From IMG/VR virus record IMGVR_UViG_3300027659_000046, positions 1 through 51,520 of that record: a stretch of 51,520 nucleotides of DNA, one strand, 5' to 3'. This document shows positions 14,635 through 21,629 of the stretch, one piece after another. Every line of letters starts with the position of its first letter. The stretch's first letter is position 1. The stretch comes from a virus. The notes beneath the pieces are model-generated. The model did no database searches, was not told the DNA's origin, and saw nothing but the letters and a program-made list of their open reading frames with translations. A program made the translations under genes and the position numbers.

Positions 14635-14915
14635 AGTTCTACTTTTACAGTTTTAATATACCCTCTCATTGCGTTTTCTGCAGCATCCTGCTGTGTCGTA
14701 TACAGGGTGCTATCCATCTTTAGCTTACCTCCAAAGGTGTAGGCATTGGCGTACATTACCTTGATAAGATTAAGATCTAACCCCGACTTGTACACCTTGT
14801 TCCTTCTACCGTCCTTGTCCCATGTGAATACTTTACCATCCACATTACCTACCCGAAGACCTAACTCTTTAACAAACACTAAATTCCTAACTTGCTTTCC
14901 GTTTTTTGTAAACAT
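14631..14915 (-). CDS. Unknown small protein, start revised
   Basis: I use the ATG at 14915 (MFTKNGKQVRNLVFVKELGL; 94 aa). The frame is open to 15029, but that would overlap the next gene by almost 100 nt. The product is basic and beta-rich in its first half, with a helical C-terminal YTTQQDAAENAMRGYIKT. Function unknown. Confidence 0.6.
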   Translation of the reverse strand: MFTKNGKQVRNLVFVKELGLRVGNVDGKVFTWDKDGRRNKVYKSGLDLNLIKVMYANAYTFGGKLKMDSTLYTTQQDAAENAMRGYIKTVKVEL

Positions 14916-14934
14916 AACTATTGGTTTTATTGGT

Positions 14935-15192
14935 TTATAATACTGGCAATACGCCATTTGCTCCATAGAATAATACACCTCCATCATTACCTTCGTCATC
15001 ACATGATAGGATACACGATGTTCCGTCATTTAGAAAGAAGGACACCGGCCTGCTGTGCCATCCCATCATTTCCATCTCTTTATCATTGAGGTATCTAACA
15101 TCAACGATTGTCTTACCTAACAATACTTTCTTTGCCACGCCATTCCAATGTGCGTGTAGTTCTTTGTCGTTTCTAACTTTTGCTTCATTCAT
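14935..15192 (-). CDS. Conserved small phage protein
   Basis: The 85-aa product (NDKELHAHWNGVAKKVLLGK; MMGWHSRPVSFFLNDGT) has a compact alpha-beta pattern, with a 'GW-x-x-R-P-x-x-x-x-L-x-D-G' motif I have seen in small phage proteins without assigned function. It is followed by the revised 94-aa gene after a 19-nt gap. Confidence 0.65.
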   Translation of the reverse strand: MNEAKVRNDKELHAHWNGVAKKVLLGKTIVDVRYLNDKEMEMMGWHSRPVSFFLNDGTSCILSCDDEGNDGGVLFYGANGVLPVL

Positions 15193-15197
15193 AGTTT

Positions 15198-15560
15198 TTA
15201 TATTTCTGCGTTAAATGAACATTGTCCTGTATTGATAATGCACTCCTCTATCTGTTTGCCTAACTTATAGTCAGCATAGACACTAACCATATGAATGGGT
15301 AGTCCTGCTGCTTTAAGCATTTCATCATTGTATCCAACCTCTCTTGAAAAGAACTCATCAAACTTCTCCATCCTGTCACCTATCTTCTTCTTTATTTTGC
15401 GAAGTTCTTTTTGTACATCCTGCAAATGCTCATCATCAAAACAATACTCAATGTAGCTTCTCTCACATTCTGCTGACTTACTGAATCTTGATGGCGCATC
15501 ACTTGATTGTACAGCGAACCAAAATTTACCTTCAATGTCTCCTTGGTAATAACGTCCCAT
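15198..15560 (-). CDS. Unknown conserved phage protein
   Basis: The 120-aa product begins MGRYYQGDIEGKFWFAVQSS and has a long charged helix (DVQKELRKIKKKIGDRMEKF). The N-terminal 'RYY-x-GDI-x-GKFWFA-x-Q-S-S-D' block looks strongly conserved and recurs in phage proteins of unknown role. It is probably a small globular domain plus a coiled coil. Confidence 0.65.
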   Translation of the reverse strand: MGRYYQGDIEGKFWFAVQSSDAPSRFSKSAECERSYIEYCFDDEHLQDVQKELRKIKKKIGDRMEKFDEFFSREVGYNDEMLKAAGLPIHMVSVYADYKLGKQIEECIINTGQCSFNAEI

Positions 15561-15587
15561 AATTGTTGTTTTTATTGTTAGTGAATA

Positions 15588-15872
15588 TTAAGGCTTTGTT
15601 ATTGGCACAGTCTTGAGGTGCTCCTTGAATTTTGTGACTGCATTTTTGACATCAGTATCATGCAAGCATGACCAAAACTTTTGTCCCTCTTTTGTATCAT
15701 TCCATATCATTGAATTATTGATAAAACAGCGCATATTTTCATACCTACCTGCCAAAATCTCCCAAGTGCGTTCTTTATAACTTATAGATATGTTGTAGAT
15801 TGCCCTGTCTCTTATACCGAGTGGAAGCATTTTTAAGTAATCTATTCCTGATTGTCTCATTTTTCTTTTCAT
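15588..15872 (-). CDS. Unknown small basic protein
   Basis: The 94-aa product (MKRKMRQSGIDYLKMLPLGI; later KFWSCLHDTDVKNAVTKFKE) is basic and helical. A second ATG at codon 5 is possible as a start. It lies 12 nt downstream of the M20-like peptidase. No family was recognised. Confidence 0.6.
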   Translation of the reverse strand: MKRKMRQSGIDYLKMLPLGIRDRAIYNISISYKERTWEILAGRYENMRCFINNSMIWNDTKEGQKFWSCLHDTDVKNAVTKFKEHLKTVPITKP

Positions 15873-15884
15873 GTGATGACAGTT

Positions 15885-16904
15885 TTATTTAAATGGTATA
15901 TAACTTTTGTCGTCCTTGTGGTATGCTATACAGTACTCACACATACCATCCTTCAACTCATGCTCATAGTACTCTATTGCACAATGCCAACAGTCTCTTA
16001 CCTTCTCACTACCATATGACTTGCTGTATGTCTTGCCATCATAAGACCAACCATCCCAATCATTGTGTGTTGTATCCTCTTTCTTTACACTATCCCAACC
16101 ACCATACCAATTACTCTTAGCAAATGTTGGCTTGGCGTATGTATTAGGGGTAAACTTGAACTCATATACCTTAGTGCATGATGACATGATAGAGTACACC
16201 ATGTTGAGGCAATTCTCTACATCACTAAGGTTAATCATCTCATCATCCATGTGTGGATTGTAATACCCACAAGACATGTTAGCTACACATATACCCACAC
16301 CACTCTGTGCCAGGGTATACACATCTGTCAGTCCGCCTGTCGATTCATTGTACCCATAGTTCTCAAGGATAGGGGCAATGTCATTGTAGAACTCCTCACC
16401 ATATAGGTCAGTGCCAAATATGTTATAGACAAAGTCACTGTTACCCTTTCTGTCACACTGTAGTATAAACCGACAGTCATTGAAGAATGAAAGATCAGCT
16501 ACACTACTGCCTACACAGCCAACCTCCTCATCTCTGAAGAAGGCTGCCTTGCAATAATCTAATGACTCCAACATTGATAGGCATATGTATATACCAACCT
16601 TGTCATCACCACCTACGCCAGTAGGGCACATGTTCTTGATGTCATATGCCATAGCGATGTTGTCATCATGTACCACCATGTAGTCCTGCGTGGGAATTAT
16701 ATCGTGGACAGTATCCGTATGTGATACGATACATGGATACTTTCCATCGGTACTTACACCCTTAGTTACGTAGAGGTTGCCCTCATGTAATTCTACATCG
16801 TAGCCCCGTTCAAGGCACTTGTCAAGGATGTACTCAACCATATGGTCAGTATGGTAGCTGACAGATTGAATGTTAAGAATCTCAAGGAATTGTTGATTAA
16901 TCAT
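15885..16904 (-). CDS. M20-family-like zinc peptidase with C-terminal zinc ribbon
   Basis: The 339-aa protein has the ordered metal-site motifs of M20 di-zinc peptidases (peptidase T / aminoacylase type): IVSHTDTVHD at 59-68 (H-x-D), PTGVGGDDKVGI at 94-105 (the bridging Asp region), FRDEEVGCVGS at 123-133 (catalytic Glu pair) and a late NPHMDDE (His ligand). A C-terminal tail adds CWHC and CEYC pairs about 15 residues apart, a zinc ribbon not part of normal M20 enzymes. It could trim peptides or act on a small amidated substrate. It is coupled to the 452-aa gene by an 8-nt overlap. Confidence 0.7.
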   Translation of the reverse strand: MINQQFLEILNIQSVSYHTDHMVEYILDKCLERGYDVELHEGNLYVTKGVSTDGKYPCIVSHTDTVHDIIPTQDYMVVHDDNIAMAYDIKNMCPTGVGGDDKVGIYICLSMLESLDYCKAAFFRDEEVGCVGSSVADLSFFNDCRFILQCDRKGNSDFVYNIFGTDLYGEEFYNDIAPILENYGYNESTGGLTDVYTLAQSGVGICVANMSCGYYNPHMDDEMINLSDVENCLNMVYSIMSSCTKVYEFKFTPNTYAKPTFAKSNWYGGWDSVKKEDTTHNDWDGWSYDGKTYSKSYGSEKVRDCWHCAIEYYEHELKDGMCEYCIAYHKDDKSYIPFK

Positions 16905-18255
16905 TGTATACTTCTTTTGTTTCTACATCGCTGTAGCTGTTGATTAAATAGAATTTGTTTGTCATTTTATCACACATAGTGTCAGACTCAAGTGCCCACT
17001 TGCCATTCTCTAACTGAACACAGTCATCCGTCAGTGCATATTCACCATCATGCAACTCGACTGCATCCTCATACAGTATAGCGTCACCATTTGAGTCAAA
17101 CACTACGTCATCAACGTGACACCACTCTGAAAGATGATCAACGTATGATATATGCTCAGAGCACATTTCATAATATCCATACCCACTTACATGAACAACG
17201 TCATTCTCAAGTCTCCACCCCTCGTGAGCTTCTACGCAATGGTCTGTATGTGCATACCCATCGATATACCTGCCATTGGAATTGCGGTAGTCAAGGTGTA
17301 CAGCATCATCTTCATGTATCCTATCTCCGGATACTATACAAGTAACATTGTGTGATGTGTCTTCCCATGAGCCATCAGTATCACGCAGTGTACGATAGTC
17401 ACCGTTGGGCTCAAAGTTGCACAGCTTACCTGTATCCTCACACAGATACCAAAGAGAATCCATGTAAGGGTAGTAGCTGTAGTCCCAATTACGAATCCTA
17501 ACACTTACGTCCATGCTACCGCTTGCGGGCTGCCTATCCTTCACATCAAATTCATGATGATGACAAGACTGTGAAGACTTGTACCTCATGCCATTGCGGA
17601 TGGCAAAGTCAATGAACATGGGTTGAATGTTGTCAGATGCATAGATAGTATCCATACACAGCCCTGAATTATCAGTGTTCCATATCAACGCCCTACCTAC
17701 AACCCTGTGGTCATTGTCAAGACATACCGCCATGGATATCTTGTCAGGATTGTGCTTGTAGATATCAAAGAAGTCGCTGTCAGAATGCCTCATACAGCTA
17801 TTCGCAAGATTACCACCTGCGTAACAACTGTATTGGTCATTGGCATAGTACAATGGTATTAGTTCGCCATTGCATACTACCATTGTGTACGCAGGATCAC
17901 TACCGCCATCACCATCACCATGCACACCTACATATGATGCAACAAGGTTACTGAACTTCTCATAGTCAGTATCCTTGATGTCAAGGTGGTCTGTCAAGAT
18001 TTGGGGTATAACCTTGCGTATTACCCTGGCCGGCTTGCCGTCTTGCCTACCCTCCCTACTCCACTTGCCGTCATCATTGACCTTGTGCTCCTTACCTGCC
18101 GGAAGGAAGGATACCATACCTCCCCTCATGGTTAGGTAGTTGACCTCATGGACAGTACAATTAGACTCATACTTTGTTAAGGCTCTTGCAATGTTACAGT
18201 CCAACTGTTCATGCAAGTAAGTGAGCATTGCTTGGAAACTACTGCTGTAATTCAT
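16897..18255 (-). CDS. Large unknown protein with repeated C-terminal D-x-(V/C)-x-L units
   Basis: The 452-aa protein is acidic and Cys/His-rich. Its central part (NSCMRHSDSDFFDIYKHNPD; then ISMAVCLDNDHRVVGRALIW) looks like a folded enzyme or binding domain; similar blocks occur in a few large-phage proteins of unknown role. The last 130 residues hold short repeats of the form D-D-x-V-x-L-x-x-G-x-(Y/W), for example HEDDAVHLDYRN, EDAVELHDGEYA and DDCVQLENGKWA. Such repeats suggest a beta-repeat surface for binding. It is coupled to the M20-like peptidase, so the two may form a pair. Confidence 0.6.
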   Translation of the reverse strand: MNYSSSFQAMLTYLHEQLDCNIARALTKYESNCTVHEVNYLTMRGGMVSFLPAGKEHKVNDDGKWSREGRQDGKPARVIRKVIPQILTDHLDIKDTDYEKFSNLVASYVGVHGDGDGGSDPAYTMVVCNGELIPLYYANDQYSCYAGGNLANSCMRHSDSDFFDIYKHNPDKISMAVCLDNDHRVVGRALIWNTDNSGLCMDTIYASDNIQPMFIDFAIRNGMRYKSSQSCHHHEFDVKDRQPASGSMDVSVRIRNWDYSYYPYMDSLWYLCEDTGKLCNFEPNGDYRTLRDTDGSWEDTSHNVTCIVSGDRIHEDDAVHLDYRNSNGRYIDGYAHTDHCVEAHEGWRLENDVVHVSGYGYYEMCSEHISYVDHLSEWCHVDDVVFDSNGDAILYEDAVELHDGEYALTDDCVQLENGKWALESDTMCDKMTNKFYLINSYSDVETKEVYND

Positions 18256-18272
18256 GTTGTTGATTTTATGGT

Positions 18273-18494
18273 TTATAAAGAGAGTTTCTTGCGTTCACGT
18301 ACCGCCCTTGGATAGCGGTTTTTATGCCATCTTAGATGAGCGTTTGTTGCGACCTTCGCCATCGTAGCGAAGAATAGAAGGTCAACGATTGCCCAACCAA
18401 GGTAGATGATGTTGGCTGCCGATAGAATCAGTAGAATAAATAAAGCCATCCCCGATAGGATGACAATAGCGTCAAGAAAGTCACGTTTGTTCAT
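18273..18494 (-). CDS. Small two-helix membrane protein
   Basis: From the ATG at 18494 the 73-aa protein begins MNKRDFLDAIVILSG. It has two hydrophobic helices (about residues 8-28 and 30-48) and a basic tail (RWHKNRYPRAVRERKK). The frame stays open to 18551, but that extension runs through the tRNA-like element and is rejected. Cytosolic positive charge at the C-terminus suggests an inner-membrane protein. Role unknown; superinfection exclusion or lysis control are possible. Confidence 0.65.
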   Translation of the reverse strand: MNKRDFLDAIVILSGMALFILLILSAANIIYLGWAIVDLLFFATMAKVATNAHLRWHKNRYPRAVRERKKLSL

Positions 18495-18514
18495 GGTGTG
18501 TGTGGTTTTGATAA

Positions 18515-18558
18515 GGAACTGGGCAGGGACTCGAACCCTGCCTACATCCAATCAGTTC
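18515..18558 (-). ncRNA. tRNA acceptor/T-arm-like minihelix (copy 1)
   Basis: On the minus strand GAACTG (18558-18553) pairs perfectly with CAGTTC (18521-18516). Directly stacked on it, GGCAGGG and CCCTGCC close a seven-base TTCGAGT loop, the canonical T-loop sequence. Only ten bases replace the D and anticodon arms, so it is not a decoding tRNA. It lies between two genes and could be an RNase P or RNase Z cleavage signal that splits the transcript, or a tRNA remnant. Confidence 0.6.
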
Positions 18559-18566
18559 GGGGGAGA

Positions 18567-18713
18567 TTATATCTCAACTACAATCCCTATTTGGCACTCA
18601 TTAGCCTCGGCTTCTGCTTCCTCCATGGTTTCAAATAAGAGTGGCATTCCGGATTCCATGTCAACTACAATGCTTGGATAATATGAGTCAAAGGTTTCAA
18701 TTACGATATACAT
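18567..18713 (-). CDS. 48-aa MYIVIETFD-family protein (copy 2)
   Basis: An ATG at 18713 opens 48 codons: MYIVIETFDSYYPSIVVDME, then an acidic helix (TMEEAEAEANEC) and QIGIVVEI at the end. It is the paralogue of the 47-aa gene at 10381-10524, with nine identical N-terminal residues and a near-identical C-terminus. Its leader carries AAATCAACA. The tRNA-like element follows its stop after 8 nt. Confidence 0.75.
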   Translation of the reverse strand: MYIVIETFDSYYPSIVVDMESGMPLLFETMEEAEAEANECQIGIVVEI

Positions 18714-18747
18714 ATGTGTGTTGATTTATATTGCAATTTAGCAATTA

Positions 18748-18849
18748 TTAATGAATAAAAGTAATAAATACGTATATAATTTGCACAAAAAGGGCCGTCA
18801 TTATAGACAGCCCCATAAAAATGGTGATTAACTTATCTTGTCTACTCAT
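18748..18849 (-). CDS. 33-aa membrane micropeptide with internal terminator
   Basis: An ATG at 18849, overlapping the stop of the 65-aa gene, opens 33 codons with one long hydrophobic helix (LITIFMGLSIMTALFVQIIY). The gene itself contains a good terminator hairpin at 18787-18813, so most transcripts should end inside it. Either the peptide is made at a low level or the frame is a by-product of the terminator. Confidence 0.4.
   Translation of the reverse strand: MSRQDKLITIFMGLSIMTALFVQIIYVFITFIH
18787..18813 (-). terminator. Rho-independent terminator inside a micropeptide frame
   Basis: On the minus strand GGGCTGTC and GACGGCCC pair over 8 bp (one T-G) around TATAAT and are followed by TTTTTG. 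Confidence 0.75.
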
Positions 18850-19039
18850 ATTGATAACAGTTTTCTTGAATCCATCTGCCATCGACTAACCTTTCAATGG
18901 TATAGTCGCCATTGTGCTGTCTATTGCCTGCACTTGTGAGCCATACCCTAACATCTCCATCGTCTATCTTTAGCTCATCTCCATCCCAGGCTTGCTCAAT
19001 TGTGTCAAGCTGTCTTAGTTCTTGTCTTGTGTACTCCAT
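18842..19039 (-). CDS. Unknown small acidic protein
   Basis: The 65-aa product (MEYTRQELRQLDTIEQAWDG; then DGDVRVWLTSAGNRQ) combines a short helix with a beta hairpin region. No family was recognised. It lies one base after the next upstream gene and is followed by the terminator-bearing micropeptide frame. Confidence 0.6.
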   Translation of the reverse strand: MEYTRQELRQLDTIEQAWDGDELKIDDGDVRVWLTSAGNRQHNGDYTIERLVDGRWIQENCYQYE

Positions 19040-19040
19040 C

Positions 19041-19337
19041 TTATTTATTTTTAAAGTTTTTTACTTTGATTATCCAATCGGCTACCTCATCGGCTTTACA
19101 GTATCCCTTTACCCTGTCATACCCAAAATCATACCATACATTGTCTTTATCCAATATGGCAATCTCCACATCGAGTGATGAGTACACTATTGGCCTGTTC
19201 GTCCAATCAATTTGGTCTGAATGGTCAATAGATGGTCTGTTGTTCTCGCAATAGTTACCCGTTCCCCATTGTACGGATATAGTGAAACCATTCTCAAATG
19301 TCATTTGAAATCCTTTGTGCATTATACTACTAAACAT
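19041..19337 (-). CDS. Conserved small phage protein
   Basis: The 98-aa product contains HKGFQMTFENGFTISVQWGT followed by NYCENNRP, and a later VEIAILDKDNVWYDF. The 'H-K-G-F-x-M-x-F-x-N-G-x-x-x-S-V-Q-x-G' pattern is one I have seen in phage proteins of unknown function. The start may instead be the internal ATG at codon 6 or 12. Its annotated start overlaps the end of the next gene by 8 nt. Confidence 0.65.
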   Translation of the reverse strand: MFSSIMHKGFQMTFENGFTISVQWGTGNYCENNRPSIDHSDQIDWTNRPIVYSSLDVEIAILDKDNVWYDFGYDRVKGYCKADEVADWIIKVKNFKNK

Positions 19338-19542
19338 ACAACCCCCTTTCTACAGCTTGTATAGCTGTTTTAAGTTCAAATGCCTTGTAGTTTTTCCATG
19401 CTTCAGCCAACCTCTCTTTAGGATCTGTTGCTTCGGACAATTCGTACCACTTACTGATGAGCGTTTCTGTTGTGCTCTTTTTGACTGCCACCTTCTTGCC
19501 ACTGTAGACAAGAGTTGATGTGTTTTTGATTCTACTTCTCAT
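19330..19542 (-). CDS. Unknown small basic protein
   Basis: The 70-aa product (MRSRIKNTSTLVYSGKKVAV, then a helix AEAWKNYKAFELKTAIQAVE) is basic at the N-terminus. It is the first protein-coding gene downstream of the large structured RNA on the same strand, 55 nt after the tRNA-like fold. No family was recognised. Confidence 0.55.
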   Translation of the reverse strand: MRSRIKNTSTLVYSGKKVAVKKSTTETLISKWYELSEATDPKERLAEAWKNYKAFELKTAIQAVERGLYV

Positions 19543-19597
19543 TGTGTTGTTGTTCAGATGTACTGCTGTCCACCAGTATGTGTGTGATTAAAAAATA

Positions 19598-19644
19598 GGC
19601 ATAGGGAGGGACTCGAACCCAACCTATTGGCGACCATCCTATGC
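19598..19644 (-). ncRNA. tRNA acceptor/T-arm-like fold (copy 2), 3' end of the large RNA
   Basis: On the minus strand GCATAGG (19644-19638) pairs perfectly over 7 bp with CCTATGC (19605-19599), followed by one C and then TATTTTTT. Just before the 3' strand is GGG-TTCGAGT-CCC, a T-loop on a short stem. A TGG-TCG-CCA mini-hairpin takes the place of the D and anticodon arms. It cannot decode. Confidence 0.6.
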
Positions 19645-20290
19645 ACTTTTAAAGGTTATTCACGCGTGATTAGTCATGTATGTAGCAACATCCCGTTGCC
19701 CATAGTATTTTACTCCCTACTTATTCAACAGACAACACCCACTTATAGTGTTGAATGGCTTTCGTCCAGGAGGGGTCAATTACAGCTATTTGATAGCTTC
19801 AGCGGACCAAGGGAGTTACCCCTCACCTTTCGGTCGTACCCGCTTATACACATTTACCACAATCCCTTAAAATGTGTGAAAATTACATGGATTTTCCTTG
19901 CATACGTCTACCATCACACAGCCCGAACTATGTAGATTATATGCCAACTTGGAAATACATTAGTACAGACCCATCCACATTTGTCACAGCATTGCGCTGT
20001 ATGTGAACATTGGGTTAAACGTCCTTTGACCTATCAATTTTTGCCCCTATTCTACTTTTGCCATAATTGCACATTGGTTTAGGAATCAACTTCTCGCCTC
20101 TGTGGGATGCGCCACCCAATTTACTGCAAAAGCTCCCGAATAGTTACAAACATTACCCCACACAACGCGTTGCGCTGTTGCATGGCTTTTGATAGGCGAA
20201 GCATTGCGTAATCCGCCTAATATACGTTTGGCACTCAATTTCCAGGCTACATTAATGTACATACTACCCCACCCCCACTTAGGATCGCGG
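19598..20290 (-). ncRNA. Large ornate structured RNA, about 0.7 kb
   Basis: No credible reading frame covers this stretch, yet it is dense in perfect stems. 19969-20015 is a 15-bp hairpin in three segments (ACCCA, CACAT and ACAGC with their complements). 19723-19730 pairs with 19749-19756; 19784-19789 with 19793-19798; 19873-19879 with 19914-19920; 19685-19689 with 19695-19699; 20194-20198 with 20214-20218. A three-way junction at 19801-19844 includes ACC-GAAA-GGT, a GNRA loop only on the minus strand. The 3' end is a tRNA-like acceptor/T-arm. It is bounded upstream by a terminator. Size, phage location and tRNA link recall the GOLLD and ROOL classes, but identity is unproven. Confidence 0.6.
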
Positions 20291-20324
20291 ATGATGAGAG
20301 TTTTTTTTGTTGAAAAAACAAATG

Positions 20325-20350
20325 AAAAAAGGGGCGGTTATAAGCCGCCC
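20325..20350 (-). terminator. Rho-independent terminator after the 139-aa gene
   Basis: On the minus strand GGGCGG and CCGCCC (6 bp) enclose CTTATAA and are followed by C and TTTTTT. It separates the protein gene from the large RNA, which must then have its own promoter or depend on readthrough. Confidence 0.85.
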
Positions 20351-20376
20351 GACCTTGTCAAGGTGTTAATATTAAC

Positions 20377-20796
20377 TTACTTTTTAGTACGTACTATTGT
20401 TTTGTACGTGTTTTGTTGATAATATCTTTTTATCAATCCCAAAACTAACCAAGTTGAAAAGCCTTTCGCATCCGAATAGATAATTTCCTTATCGTTTCTT
20501 AATGGGATTAAATTGGATGGGATAATATCCTTAGCATTAAAATTTTTAAATGAACTTAAAAACTTACCTTCGCTTTTCAAAATTGCTGTTATGCAGGATG
20601 AAATTGAACGTAATTTTAATTTTGCATCCCTATTTTGTAGACTTTTATAGCCTTGCAATTCACGTCCGGTTACATTAGCCGACAAAAAGATTACTTTTTC
20701 AGTTTTCTTTGTTGCTGTTTTACCTTTCGTTTCTTTGCTTTTGCCTTTCGCTGTTGCTTTTGCTTTGCTGTTTTCTGTTGCTGTTAAATTGCTCAT
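20377..20796 (-). CDS. Unknown protein with Lys/Ala/Thr-rich N-terminal tail
   Basis: The 139-aa product has a disordered basic N-terminus (about 35 residues dominated by Lys, Ala, Thr, Gly) and a globular C-terminal half (LQNRDAKLKLRSISSCITAI; FSTWLVLGLIKRYYQQ). The tail resembles histone-like or nucleoid-binding tails. It is the first leftward gene of the divergent region and is followed by a terminator, so it is a separate, probably early, unit. The leader AAAATCAAAACA precedes the ATG. Two perfect palindromes (20352-20364 and 20365-20376) follow the stop. Confidence 0.65.
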   Translation of the reverse strand: MSNLTATENSKAKATAKGKSKETKGKTATKKTEKVIFLSANVTGRELQGYKSLQNRDAKLKLRSISSCITAILKSEGKFLSSFKNFNAKDIIPSNLIPLRNDKEIIYSDAKGFSTWLVLGLIKRYYQQNTYKTIVRTKK

Positions 20797-21345
20797 TGTT
20801 TTGATTTTAAAAATTAATGAATAAATGAAAAAAAAATATATGTAATAATATACAATTAATGTAGTAAAAAATTGAATGCCAATATTTCAAAGAACTTTCG
20901 CACAATTCAAAAGACTTGCTTTGTCGCTGTTGGGTAACATTGCGTTACATTGTCAACAGCTATTGAACCACTGAAAAACCAGTTTAACAGGTAAAAAATT
21001 TTAGGCAAAGCGATGCCATTACGTTTTCACGTTTGTTTTATTTTACCCTACTTTTAAAGAACTAAGCAAATAATTTGCTTACAGCAAAGATATACATAAT
21101 ATTTGATATTGTATGTATAAAAGTAAAGTATTTTCAAACTATTTACGAAAACGATTTCGCAAATTTATTTTGCTATATGGCAAATATTTTGTAATGATAG
21201 CGTTACAATTTATTATGTAATTAATACACATTAAGTAGGTATTTTTTCCTGCTAAGGAAATTAGTAAAGGATGCTAAAATGTTTAGTAGGTAGGGGAAGC
21301 GTTCTATCATGTACAAACTACACAAAGTAACTTTCCTTTCGGGAA
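20797..21345. promoter_or_regulatory. Divergent control region with cruciform, origin candidate
   Basis: About 550 bp without a credible gene separate the leftward and rightward blocks. The region is AT-rich, with A/T runs at 20797-20880 and 21050-21250. At 20926-20960 a nested inverted repeat (GCTGTTG/CAACAGC outside, GTAAC/GTTAC inside) can form a cruciform or an RNA hairpin in the leader of the 139-aa gene. Two CAAAnnTA elements (21085-21092 and 21160-21167) are possible leftward -7 elements without a -33 partner. Position next to the RepL-like gene makes it the best origin candidate. Confidence 0.45.
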
Positions 21346-21396
21346 TAGTCTATTAAATTTGTAGACTTATATTAGTCTATTAACTTTGTAGACTAA
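21346..21396 (+). promoter_or_regulatory. Tandem palindromic operator with exact Bacteroidota promoter
   Basis: Two near-identical 24-bp units (21346-21369 and 21373-21396) each have AGTCTA/TAGACT arms around TTAAATTTG or TTAACTTTG. TTTG at 21358-21361, 19 bp, then TAACTTTG at 21381-21388 is an exact TTTG-N19-TAnnTTTG promoter. The first unit also holds a -7-like TAAATTTG. A repressor or activator binding the palindromes would sit right on the -33 and -7 boxes. It should drive the RepL-like gene and the late block. Confidence 0.7.
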
Positions 21397-21629
21397 GGTA
21401 CTCGGTTAGAGAGATTCGTTTGTCCTGGATGATCGGGGCGGAAAAAAATATAGGGGTCCCTTACGACATTACACTTCTATTTTACAAAAAACACCCTACC
21501 CACTTTACAGATTATATACTCTGTAGGAGGTGTATAATATAATTAAGAAGAAAACCTCATAACTAACTGACAATCAATAGTAGTATTCCTTAATAGGGGG
21601 ATTAAATCCTTGGATAGGTAAAAAAACAC

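Noticed and set aside
18515-18558. attP core made from the 3' end of a host tRNA
   Set aside because: No integrase was found, two such elements exist, and both have paired acceptor strands locally, which an att core would not need.
19598-19644. Complete tRNA gene
   Set aside because: Acceptor stem and T-loop are good, but there is no room for D and anticodon arms, so it cannot be a decoding tRNA.
19627-19935. 102-codon plus-strand frame in the structured RNA
   Set aside because: Its sequence is unlike a protein, it opposes all neighbours, and it covers several perfect RNA stems.
19598-20290. tmRNA, RNase P RNA or group I intron
   Set aside because: None of their conserved core sequences is visible, and the acceptor-like strands pair locally rather than across the whole RNA.
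20189-20419. 76-codon plus-strand frame across the terminator
   Set aside because: It runs antisense through the structured RNA and the terminator into the 139-aa gene; no protein-like features.
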